DNA of 64,000 nucleotides from Ramlibacter agri (GTDB taxonomy: Bacteria; Pseudomonadota; Gammaproteobacteria; Burkholderiales; Burkholderiaceae_C), in assembly GCF_012927085.1 (NCBI RefSeq), contig NZ_JABBFX010000001.1, positions 682,001 through 746,000 of the forward strand, given 5' to 3'. The position numbers and the translations under genes were made by a program. Below the pieces are notes generated by a model. That model did not search any database. It saw nothing but the letters and a program-made list of their open reading frames with translations, and was not told the DNA's origin. Position 1 is the first letter of the stretch; every line of letters starts with the position of its first letter. Below are positions 19,001 through 26,599 of the stretch, in pieces.

Positions 19001-22000
19001 CGATCAATTCGAGCGGTTCGAGTGGCGTGGTTGGCGGCAACGTCGTGGTGAGCGCGAAGGGCGACGTCACCGGCGGCAGCATCTTCGCCAATGGCGGCTA
19101 CAGCTATGCCGGCGATGGCGCCGCGGGCGGCCAGGTGGAGGTGGGTTCCAGCGCCGGCAGCATCCGGCTCGATGGCGCCAGCGCCAGCGGCGGCTCGGGC
19201 TATGTGTCGATCGGCTCGGGCGCCGGCGGGGCCGGCGGCGGCCTGTGGCTGCATGCGACCGGCAGCGGTGGCACCGTCACGGTGAACGGCGACCTCGTGG
19301 CGAACGGCGGCGACGGCCAGCAGGCCAGCGGCGGCGCCGGCGGAACGATCAAGGTCGAAGCGGCCGGCAACATCCAGCTGCAGAACGCCGACGCCAATGG
19401 CGGCGCGGCGAACTTCGATGGCACCGGCACGGCGACGTCGGCGATCGGCGGCAAGGGCGGCACGGTCAGCATCGCATCGGCCGGCGGCTCGATCGCCCTC
19501 GGCCAGATGAGCACCGACGGCACGAGCATCTCGGTGTACGGCGGCGCCATGGTGCGCGGCGGTTACGGCAATTCGCTGGCGGCGGGCGGTGGTGGCGGCG
19601 CCATCGTGCTGAGCGCCGGCGGCAGCGGCGCCAGCATCTTGGTCACGAACTCGCTCGACGCGGGCGGCGCCTCCGCCGGCTCGCAGGGCGGTGACGGCGG
19701 GTCCGGCGGCAGCATCACGGTCACTTCCGGCGGCACGGTGAACGTGCTCGGCACGGTGGAAGGTTCCGGCGGCTCGGGCGCGAACGGCGGCAGCGGCGGC
19801 AGCGTGACGGTGCAGGGCGACAAGGGCGTGCAGCTGGCCTCGGTCAACGACCCTGGCGCGAACGCCGGGTCGGCGACGGGGACCGGTGGCTCGGGCGGCA
19901 CCGTGAGGCTCGGGTCCGCGAACGGCGGCGTCACGGTCAATGGCGAGATCTATGCGGAGGGCGCCAGCGGCGGCCTCGCCGGTGGCAACGGTGGCTCGGT
20001 GACGATCAGCGCCGCCACGGACATCAGCGTGAGCGGCGCCATCTCGCTCTATGGCGGCGAAGCCATCGGCATCAACGGCACGCCCGACCAGGTCGGCCAG
20101 GCGGGCCACGGCGGCCAGGTGAATGCCACGTCGTCCAGCGGCGCGATCACCCTCGGCTCCGTGACGGTGGAAGGCGGCTACGGCGAGTCGCTGGCTGCGG
20201 GCGGCGCGGGCGGCTCGATCGTCCTCAACGCCGGCACCAACGTCAACGTCTCGCAATACCTCGAGGCCGGCGGCGGCAGCGGCTCCCAGGCCGATGGCGG
20301 CCAGGGCGGCGGAATCCAGGTCACGGCCGGCGGCAACATCAACCTCATCGGCGCCAGCGCCTCCGGCAGCAGCGGCGGCGGCGGTGGCGCGATCACCCTG
20401 CTGGCGCAGAACACGGCGGCCGGCCAGGGCAACGTCACCGTCTCCGGTTCGCTGGATGTGTCCGGCGGCAGCGGAGCGAGTGGCAGCGACGGCGGCAGCG
20501 TGACGGTGCGAGCCGACAAGGACGTGCACCTCGATACCGTCAACGTGGCGGGCGGTAGCGCATCGGCGGCGACGGGTAGCGGCGGCGCCGGCGGCACCGT
20601 GGTGCTGGCCTCCGCGACCGGCGGCGTCACGGTCGACAGCCAGGTCTGGGGCACCGGCGGCAGCGGCTTCAGCGGCGGCAAGGGCGGCTCGCTGACGGTG
20701 ACCGCCGACAAGGCCATCACGCTGCCTTCGGTCTACCTCTATGGCGGCAACGCCAGCGGGGTGCCCGGCACGGGCGGCGCGGCGGACCAGATCGGCCAGT
20801 CCGGCCATGGCGGGCAGCTGAGCGCGACCAGCACGAGCGGCGCGGTTGCTCTGGGCTATACCGACGTCGAGGGCGGCTACGGCTCCTCGCTCGCAGCCGG
20901 CGGCGGCGGTGGTTCGATCGTCCTCGACGCGGGCACCACCGTGAGCGCCACGGACAGCTGGTACGCGAATGGCGGCAGCGGCCAGGATGCCAATGGCGGC
21001 CAGGGCGGCAGCATCCAGGCCACGGCCGGAGGCGACGCCAACCTGCGCTACCTGTACGCCAGCGGTGGCTACAGCAGCAATTCGACCGCTGCCCTGACGA
21101 GCGGCGGCGTCGGCGGCAACATCACGATCAACTCCACGACGGGCAACATCGCCTTCGGGACTTCGGCTGGCAGCCTTTCGGTCTATGGCGGCGCGACCGC
21201 CGGCGGCGGGGCGGGCTATGGCAATGCCAACGGCGGCCAGGGCGGCATCATCGCGCTCACCGCCACCGGCACCCCGGGCGGGCAGGTGCTGTCCACGGAC
21301 GCCCTGCAGGCCGACGGCGGCTACTCCGACAGCGGCATCGCGGGCGGCGGCGGCAGCGTCACGGTCCATGGCCGCACCGACATGATGCTGACCTCGGTGT
21401 CCGTGCGCGGCGGCTCGGCCGGGCCGGCCGGCGGCGGCCTCGGCGGCACCATCGACATCAACACGCCTTCGGGCAGCGTCACGGCCAACCAGCTGTCGGC
21501 CGACGGCCAGGCCGGCGGCGGCACCATCAGCGTCCTCAGCGGCGGCAACATCACGCTCGGCGGCGCGAGTGTCTCCGGGGACAACTACTCCTCCAGCCTC
21601 GGCAGTGCCGGCGGCGGCGCGGGCGGCGCGATCACGCTGCTGGCGCAGAACACGGCGGCCGGCTTCGGCAACATCACCGTCACCGGCACGCTGGACGCGT
21701 CCGGCGGGATGGGCGAGAACGGCGGCAACGGTGGCAATGGCGGCAGCGTGACGGTGCAGGCCGACAAGAGCGTGCACCTGGCCTGGGTCAATGTCCCGGG
21801 CGGTGGCGCCTCGGTGGCGCCGGGCGCCGGCGGCGCGGCCGGCAGCGTGCTGCTCGCCTCCGCTACCGCGGGCGTCACGGTCGATGGCCAGATCTGGGCG
21901 CCGGGCGGCAGCGGCGACACCGGCGGCAAGGGCGGCACGGTGACGATCCAGGCGCCTGGCGACATCTCCGTGGGCGGCGCCTATTCCGGCTACTTCGGCA

Positions 22001-25000
22001 TCGTTGCCGATGGCGGCCACGGCTCCGCGGGCGCCGGCGGCCAGGGCGGCGACGTCGCCCTGAGCTCCAGCGGCGGCAGCCTCGACATCCACGATTCCGC
22101 CGGCAGCTACGGCATCACCGCCGCCGGCGGCGACGGTGCACCCGGCGGCATGGGCGGCACCATCACCCTGCAGGCGGCCGTCGACGTCAACGCGGCGAAC
22201 ATCCAGGCCTTCGGCGGCAACGGGGCCCCGGACGGCGCGGCGGGCGGCCAGGGCGGCGCCATCGCGATCACGCTCGGCGGCACCCTGGCGGCGGCCACCA
22301 CCACCATCGATGCGAGCGGCGGCAACGGCGCGAACGGCAGTGCCACCGTGCCGACCGGCGGCGCGGGCGGCGACGGCGGCACGGTCAGCGTGGTGAAACC
22401 TGCCGGCGACCTGTCGCTGGCCAACGTCACGGGGCTCGCCTCCGGTGGCTCCGGCGGCACCGCCAACATGGACGGCACCTCGCTGGGCGGCGCAGGTGGC
22501 GCCGGCGGCACGGTCACCATGGAATCCACGCTGGGCTCCCTGGCGCTGGCGGGCGGCAGCCTGTCGTCGAGTGCCGGCTTCTCCGGCGCGAACGGCGACG
22601 ACGCCACGTCCGGTCCCGACCGCGGCGTCGGCATGACCAACCTTCATGCCGCCGGCGACATGGACCTCACCGGCGACCTGTTCATGTACCGCTCGGGCCT
22701 GACGGCGCTGGCGGGCGGCAACCTGGCGGTGAATTCCGCCATCACCACGGCCGGCGGCGCGGTCAAGCTGAGCGCGGGCGATCCCGCCTTCGGCACGGCC
22801 AGCAATCCGAGCGCGGTGCTGGACGTCTTCGCGCCGATCGACACCACCTCCTCCGGCAGCTTCGCCGGCGCGCCGGTCAGCCTGGCCGCCACCGGTGCGG
22901 TGATGGTCGACGTGTCGGCATCGACGAACCGGCTGCTGGCCTTCGCCGCGACCGACACCAGTTCCAGCGTCACCGGCAGCGTCGTCACCGTGAACGCGCC
23001 GCAGGTGGTGGTGTCCTCCACGTCCGCGCTGGTCGGCACCACGGGCGGCGTGCAGGTCACCACCGATTCGCTGCAGCTCGATGGCTCCATCGATGCCGGC
23101 ACCGGCGTCGCCAGCATCCAGGCGCTGACGCCGACGACGTCCGTGCACCTGGGCGGCACCGACGAGGTCAACACGCTGAACCTGGACGCGGGCGAGCTGT
23201 CGCGCATCAACGCGGGCCGGCTGGTGATTGGCGACACCGCCAACACGGGCGGGTTGTCCGTCGACAGCGCCGTCGCCGTCAACCCGCAGCTGGTCCTGCA
23301 GACGGGCGGCACGCTGACGCTGAACGGCGTCGTCACCGGCAACTACACCGACGCGACCGCGCCGGCGGGCACGGCCAACTCCATCGTGCTGGCCGCCAAC
23401 AGCTACAGCGTGGGCGCCAGTGGCGGCCTGGCCATCGACCCGTCCACGCGCTGGCTGGCCTACGTTGCCGGCCCGCTGGCCGGCAACAACTTCGGCACCT
23501 TGCAGTCGAACAACCTCGCGCTGTGGGGCCGCACGTACGCCGGCAGCCCGCCGGAAAGCGTGACGGAAACCGGCAACCGCTACCTGTTCGCCTTCCAGCC
23601 GACCCTGGCGGTGGACGCGCCCTCGGTCAGCCACGTCTACGACGGCACGACCAACGTCAACCTGCAGGAAAACGTCAGCGGCCTGGTGGACGCCGCGTCC
23701 TACGGCAACGTGTTCCTGCAGGACCAGTTCTCCGGCCTCATCGCGGTGCCGGGCCTGACCAAGAACGTCGGCACCTATGCCATCACGCAGGGTGACCTGC
23801 AGGCGCCCACCGGCTATGCCTTCAGCTTCACGGGCGGCAACGTCACCATCACGCCGCGCGCGCTGAACGTCAGCGCGGTGGCCGGCGTGAACAAGGTGTA
23901 CGACGGCACGACCGCGGCGAGCACCGGCGCGTCTACGGACGACCGGATCAGTGGTGACGAGCTCACGGTCGGCGCGACCGGGGCGTTCGCCGACAAGAAC
24001 GCGGGCACGGCGAAGACGGTCAACCTGAGCAACTTCGCGCTGAGCGGCGCGGATGCGGCCAACTACACGGTGGGCAGCACGCCGACGAGCACCACGGCCG
24101 ACATCACGCCGCGCGGCCTGAACGTCAGCGCCGTGGCCGGCGTCAACAAGGTCTACGACGGCACGACGGCCGCGAGCGTCGGCGCCGCCACCGACGACCG
24201 CATCAGCGGCGACGTGCTGGCGGTCGGTGCCACCGGTGCGTTCGCCGACAAGAACGCGGGCACAGCCAAGACGGTGAGCTTGTCCAACTTCTCGCTGTCC
24301 GGCACCGATGCGGGCAACTACGTGCTGGTGAACGCGCCGACCGCGACGCAGGCGGACATCACGCCGCGTGCGCTGACGATCACCTCGATCGCGGCCAACA
24401 ACAAGGTCTACGACGCGACGACCACGGCAAGCACCGGCGCCGCCACCGACAACCGCATCAGCGGCGACAACTTCGTGGTCAGCGCGGCTGCCAACTTCGC
24501 GGACCCGAACGCCGGCACCGGCAAGACGGTCCATCTCGGCGGCGTCACGCTGACGGGCGCGGATGCGCAGAACTACACGGTGCAGAGCGCCCCGGCGACC
24601 AGCAAGGCCGACATCACGCCGGCGCCGCTGACGATCCAGGCCAACAACCAGGGCAAGGCGCAGGGCACCGAGTTCACCTTCAACGGCACCGAGTTCAGCG
24701 CCACCGGCCTGAAGGGCGGCGACACGGTCGCCAGCGTCTCGCTCGCCAGCGACGGCGCGCCCGCTGCGGCGGCGGTGGGCGCCTACCCGATCTTCGCCAC
24801 CAACGCGGCCGGCGGCTCGGGCTTCTCGGCCGGCAACTACAGCATCAGCTACCTGAACGGCGCGCTGGCCGTGGCCTCGCCGACGAGCGTGCAGCAGGTG
24901 CAGAACCAGGTGGTGACTTTCGCGACGCTGTTCGTCCAGGAAGCGTTCGCGCAGTCCGACCCGAAACCGAAGGGCAAGGACGACATCGTCGTCACCGACC

Positions 25001-25014
25001 AGTGCCGGCCGTGA
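16015..25014 (+). CDS. giant two-partner-secretion exoprotein (FHA-type N-terminus, Gly-rich repeats, YDG/MBG C-terminus)
   Basis: This 2999-residue protein is predicted to be exported and displayed or released at the cell surface. The ATG has a good AGGAG site (16003-16007). A long signal region ends near VRAQP (about residue 47). Residues ~50-330 form a filamentous-haemagglutinin-type secretion domain (INWQSFSVPAGSTTSFVQPS, NPAGITVGQGA). A predicted beta-helix follows. Residues ~1030-2210 are extremely rich in GG-x-GG runs arranged in repeated modules. About 2540-2960 hold YDG repeats (KVYDGTTAAS) and an MBG-like domain. The end is charged and finishes in Cys-Arg-Pro. The family usually needs an Omp85-like TpsB transporter; none is in this window. 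Likely an adhesin or matrix protein; no toxin domain is seen. Confidence 0.85.
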   Translation: MSRLPSRDVRGAARAVAPTPLLAGFPPAAAALAVAAAFGLQVTPVRAQPVAPQVIAGKATFTSNGANLVVTTQNAAGSNHSAINWQSFSVPAGSTTSFVQPSATSTSINRVLGSDPSAIYGTLSSNGKLVLVNPAGITVGQGAVVDTAGFTASTLGMSEADAIVGRLRFSAGSSPGPLLVNGSIVARGGDVFLIATQVQTGANAVVEAQGGATVLAAGQKVELTGRGLEGIHLEVQAPQDSAVNLGTLKGDAIGMFAGTLKHSGLVQAQAVSTEGGKVVLRALGDNEVTGTITAKSADGKGGSVDVLGESVALRAGASIDASGATGGGQVRVGGDYQGLNAEVPNAKRTSVDAGATIRADATQAGNGGRVIVWSDEATRMDGQISARGGEQGGNGGFTEVSGKKVLAYTGFTDLRAPRGKAGQLLLDPEDVEIAHTGDTPNSDPNTSTLFDGTLSAQLAGADVLVTTSGGSVGPNGGQIHLLSNADVNWTADHTLGLQADKGIILDGTISASGAGSGLSMVAADGNITGSQTIQVGSLFASATQGASGSGGQVALSGSNRIGTIAGTAQGDNASFSVFNQQALTVGSVNGPYASGTGITVTSDGTNPAGLVNLVTDVGLLKVADGANISAGSVSLTAAAGDIQIGASTIAASTGDVVLVAGHVSESGGGGTITTAAGGRIDFAGNADIEADQGMQLDGALWGTGQASSLSLVAKDGGIVGGGVITTPFLFASATDNGGGNANAGKVQLTGANQVDTLAGVAGGQFSEFTFNNAKSLAIGQTPDNYASGNGILGDSATVVKVTTTGAGSDLTVADNAPVTAASITLSAARDLKVGGTSLQAHNGGLSLLAGQDVAVAPTVDSASTSLFGDQGLTIDAGRNVTVAPGTGNGSTSTYLSSNDKVTIHAVGDIAFGNSDTRNPSYVNLYGQKGVTAGGVAVTADNGSVDFGAFTNVNGYQSPIDITAGNSILGNGSFSSNGTLAGSIHLSATNGTISFNTINSSGSSGVVGGNVVVSAKGDVTGGSIFANGGYSYAGDGAAGGQVEVGSSAGSIRLDGASASGGSGYVSIGSGAGGAGGGLWLHATGSGGTVTVNGDLVANGGDGQQASGGAGGTIKVEAAGNIQLQNADANGGAANFDGTGTATSAIGGKGGTVSIASAGGSIALGQMSTDGTSISVYGGAMVRGGYGNSLAAGGGGGAIVLSAGGSGASILVTNSLDAGGASAGSQGGDGGSGGSITVTSGGTVNVLGTVEGSGGSGANGGSGGSVTVQGDKGVQLASVNDPGANAGSATGTGGSGGTVRLGSANGGVTVNGEIYAEGASGGLAGGNGGSVTISAATDISVSGAISLYGGEAIGINGTPDQVGQAGHGGQVNATSSSGAITLGSVTVEGGYGESLAAGGAGGSIVLNAGTNVNVSQYLEAGGGSGSQADGGQGGGIQVTAGGNINLIGASASGSSGGGGGAITLLAQNTAAGQGNVTVSGSLDVSGGSGASGSDGGSVTVRADKDVHLDTVNVAGGSASAATGSGGAGGTVVLASATGGVTVDSQVWGTGGSGFSGGKGGSLTVTADKAITLPSVYLYGGNASGVPGTGGAADQIGQSGHGGQLSATSTSGAVALGYTDVEGGYGSSLAAGGGGGSIVLDAGTTVSATDSWYANGGSGQDANGGQGGSIQATAGGDANLRYLYASGGYSSNSTAALTSGGVGGNITINSTTGNIAFGTSAGSLSVYGGATAGGGAGYGNANGGQGGIIALTATGTPGGQVLSTDALQADGGYSDSGIAGGGGSVTVHGRTDMMLTSVSVRGGSAGPAGGGLGGTIDINTPSGSVTANQLSADGQAGGGTISVLSGGNITLGGASVSGDNYSSSLGSAGGGAGGAITLLAQNTAAGFGNITVTGTLDASGGMGENGGNGGNGGSVTVQADKSVHLAWVNVPGGGASVAPGAGGAAGSVLLASATAGVTVDGQIWAPGGSGDTGGKGGTVTIQAPGDISVGGAYSGYFGIVADGGHGSAGAGGQGGDVALSSSGGSLDIHDSAGSYGITAAGGDGAPGGMGGTITLQAAVDVNAANIQAFGGNGAPDGAAGGQGGAIAITLGGTLAAATTTIDASGGNGANGSATVPTGGAGGDGGTVSVVKPAGDLSLANVTGLASGGSGGTANMDGTSLGGAGGAGGTVTMESTLGSLALAGGSLSSSAGFSGANGDDATSGPDRGVGMTNLHAAGDMDLTGDLFMYRSGLTALAGGNLAVNSAITTAGGAVKLSAGDPAFGTASNPSAVLDVFAPIDTTSSGSFAGAPVSLAATGAVMVDVSASTNRLLAFAATDTSSSVTGSVVTVNAPQVVVSSTSALVGTTGGVQVTTDSLQLDGSIDAGTGVASIQALTPTTSVHLGGTDEVNTLNLDAGELSRINAGRLVIGDTANTGGLSVDSAVAVNPQLVLQTGGTLTLNGVVTGNYTDATAPAGTANSIVLAANSYSVGASGGLAIDPSTRWLAYVAGPLAGNNFGTLQSNNLALWGRTYAGSPPESVTETGNRYLFAFQPTLAVDAPSVSHVYDGTTNVNLQENVSGLVDAASYGNVFLQDQFSGLIAVPGLTKNVGTYAITQGDLQAPTGYAFSFTGGNVTITPRALNVSAVAGVNKVYDGTTAASTGASTDDRISGDELTVGATGAFADKNAGTAKTVNLSNFALSGADAANYTVGSTPTSTTADITPRGLNVSAVAGVNKVYDGTTAASVGAATDDRISGDVLAVGATGAFADKNAGTAKTVSLSNFSLSGTDAGNYVLVNAPTATQADITPRALTITSIAANNKVYDATTTASTGAATDNRISGDNFVVSAAANFADPNAGTGKTVHLGGVTLTGADAQNYTVQSAPATSKADITPAPLTIQANNQGKAQGTEFTFNGTEFSATGLKGGDTVASVSLASDGAPAAAAVGAYPIFATNAAGGSGFSAGNYSISYLNGALAVASPTSVQQVQNQVVTFATLFVQEAFAQSDPKPKGKDDIVVTDQCRP
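19100..22640 (+). repeat. Gly-rich modular repeat region inside the exoprotein
   Basis: In-frame modules recur with the core GGYG-x-SLAAGG-x-GG at tyrosine codons 19564, 20179 and 20878 (periods 615 and 699 bases). A second recurring block, ITLLAQNTAAG followed by gly-rich sequence, occurs at 20389 and 21628 (shift 1239 bases) with near-identical DNA. These are diverged internal duplications encoding beta-helix turns with Gly-rich loops. Confidence 0.75.
23866..24630 (+). repeat. three tandem 255-bp YDG-domain repeats
   Basis: Three consecutive 85-codon units start at 23866, 24121 and 24376. Each opens with a variant of NVSAVAGVNKVYDGTTAAS, continues through DDRISGD and FADKNAGTAKTV, and ends at ADITP. 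Units 1 and 2 are the most alike; unit 3 is more diverged. A degenerate copy (HVYDGTTNVNL) precedes them and an MBG-like segment follows at 24631. Confidence 0.88.
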
Positions 25015-25029
25015 CGGCCTGAGGCCGCG

Positions 25030-26523
25030 TCAGAAGCGCGGCAGGTCCGGGTGCGCGAGCCGGCCGCCGCGCACCAGCACCTTGCCGTACTCGGCGCAGC
25101 GCGTGAGCGTGGGGATCACCTTGCCGGGGTTCAGCAGGCCCTGCGCGTCGAAGGCCCGCTTGACGCCCAGCATCTGCTCGCGCTCCTCGGCGCTGAACTG
25201 CACGCACATGGAGTTCAGCTTCTCGACGCCGACGCCGTGCTCGCCCGTCACCGTGCCGCCCATCGCGACGCTGGTCTCCAGGATGTCGGCGCCGAACAGC
25301 TCGCAGCGATGCAGCTGGTCGGGGTCGTTGGCATCGAACAGGATCAGCGGATGCAGGTTGCCGTCGCCGGCGTGGAAGACGTTGGCGCAGCGCAGCGCGT
25401 ACTTCTTCTCCATCTCCTGGATCGCCAGCAGGATGTCCGCCAGCCGCTTGCGCGGGATGGTGGAGTCCATGCACATGTAGTCGGGGCTGATGCGGCCGGA
25501 GGCGGGGAAGGCGTTCTTGCGGCCGCTCCAGAAGCGCAGGCGCTCCGCCTCGTCGCGGCTCACCTGGATCGCGCCGCAGCCGCAGTTGCGCAGCACCGTG
25601 CACATGCGCTCGATCTCTTCTTCGACTTCCTCCGGCGTGCCGTCGCTCTCGCACAGCAGGATGGCTTCGGCGTCGAGGTCGTAGCCTGCGTGCACGAAGT
25701 CCTCGACGGCCGCGGTCATCGGCTTGTCCATCATCTCCAGGCCGGCCGGGATGATGCCGGCGGCGATCACCGCCGCCACGGCGTCGCCGGCCTTCCGCAC
25801 GTCGTCGAAGCTGGCCATGATGCAGCGCGCAAGCTGCGGCTTGGGCACCAGCTTGACGGTCACCTCGGTCGTCACCGCCAGCATGCCTTCGCTGCCCACC
25901 AGCACGGCCAGCAGGTCGTAGCCGGCGACGTCCAGCGCGTCGCTGCCGAACTCCACCGGCTCGCCCGCGGCGGTGAAACCGCGCACCTTCAGCACGTTGT
26001 GCAAGGTCAGGCCGTATTTCAGGCAGTGCACGCCGCCGGAGTTCTCCGCCACGTTGCCGCCGATCGTGCAGGCAATCTGGCTGGATGGATCGGGCGCGTA
26101 GTAGAGGCCGTAGCTGGCGGCCGCTTCGCTGATGGCCAGGTTGCGCACGCCGCACTGCACGAGCGCGGTGCGCGACACGGGGTCGACCTTCAGGATGCGG
26201 TTGAACTTGGCCAGCGACAAGGTCACGCCTTCCGCATGCGGCATCGCGCCGCCGGACAGGCCGGTGCCGGCGCCGCGCGCCACCACCGGCACGCCCAGGC
26301 CGTGGCAGGCCCGCAGCACCGCCTGCACCTGCTGCTCGTCCTCCGGCAGCGCCACCACCAGCGGCCGCTGGCGGTAGGCCGTGAGGCCGTCGCATTCGTA
26401 GGGCGTGGTGTCTTCCGGCTGCCAGAGCAGCGCGTCGCGCGGCAGCACCTGCTGCAGCGCGGCCACCACCTGGGCCTGGCGCTCGGCGCGCTGCAGGGGC
26501 GGGCGGGAATCGGGGGCGTTCAT
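25030..26523 (-). CDS. FAD-linked oxidase, GlcD-like (glycolate/D-lactate dehydrogenase type)
   Basis: A 497-residue flavoprotein of the VAO/PCMH superfamily. The FAD-binding domain (about residues 50-230) shows VVARGAGTGLSGGAMP, the TIGGNVAENSGGVHCLKYG loop and VLVGSEGMLAVTTE. The C-terminal domain has NVFHAGDGNLHPLILFD and ends in the conserved TGEHGVGVEKL segment. This matches GlcD, the catalytic subunit of glycolate oxidase, and related D-2-hydroxyacid dehydrogenases. GlcE and GlcF partners are not next to it here, so the substrate is open between glycolate, D-lactate and similar acids. It converges on the giant exoprotein gene with a 15-base gap. Confidence 0.92.
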   Translation of the reverse strand: MNAPDSRPPLQRAERQAQVVAALQQVLPRDALLWQPEDTTPYECDGLTAYRQRPLVVALPEDEQQVQAVLRACHGLGVPVVARGAGTGLSGGAMPHAEGVTLSLAKFNRILKVDPVSRTALVQCGVRNLAISEAAASYGLYYAPDPSSQIACTIGGNVAENSGGVHCLKYGLTLHNVLKVRGFTAAGEPVEFGSDALDVAGYDLLAVLVGSEGMLAVTTEVTVKLVPKPQLARCIMASFDDVRKAGDAVAAVIAAGIIPAGLEMMDKPMTAAVEDFVHAGYDLDAEAILLCESDGTPEEVEEEIERMCTVLRNCGCGAIQVSRDEAERLRFWSGRKNAFPASGRISPDYMCMDSTIPRKRLADILLAIQEMEKKYALRCANVFHAGDGNLHPLILFDANDPDQLHRCELFGADILETSVAMGGTVTGEHGVGVEKLNSMCVQFSAEEREQMLGVKRAFDAQGLLNPGKVIPTLTRCAEYGKVLVRGGRLAHPDLPRF

Positions 26524-26599
26524 GCCCGCACTGTAGGGCCGGCGCGGCCGGCCGGGCTGAAGAAATTGCAGGCGCCGGCTGAAAAAAAGCCGGATCGGC

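Noticed and set aside
19100..22640. CRISPR-like repeat array
   Set aside because: Repeats are in-frame Gly-rich codons of variable length within a large gene, without uniform direct repeats, unique spacers or cas genes.
15964..24534. A continuous minus-strand open frame of about 2850 codons antisense to the exoprotein gene
   Set aside because: Its translation is Arg/Ala/Gly/His-rich low-complexity sequence with no motif, and it mirrors the GC-biased third positions of the sense gene. The sense frame has a ribosome site, signal peptide and recognised domains.
25030..26523. Assigning the gene firmly as glcD of a glycolate oxidase operon
   Set aside because: glcE and glcF are not adjacent, so the family is clear but the specific complex is not.
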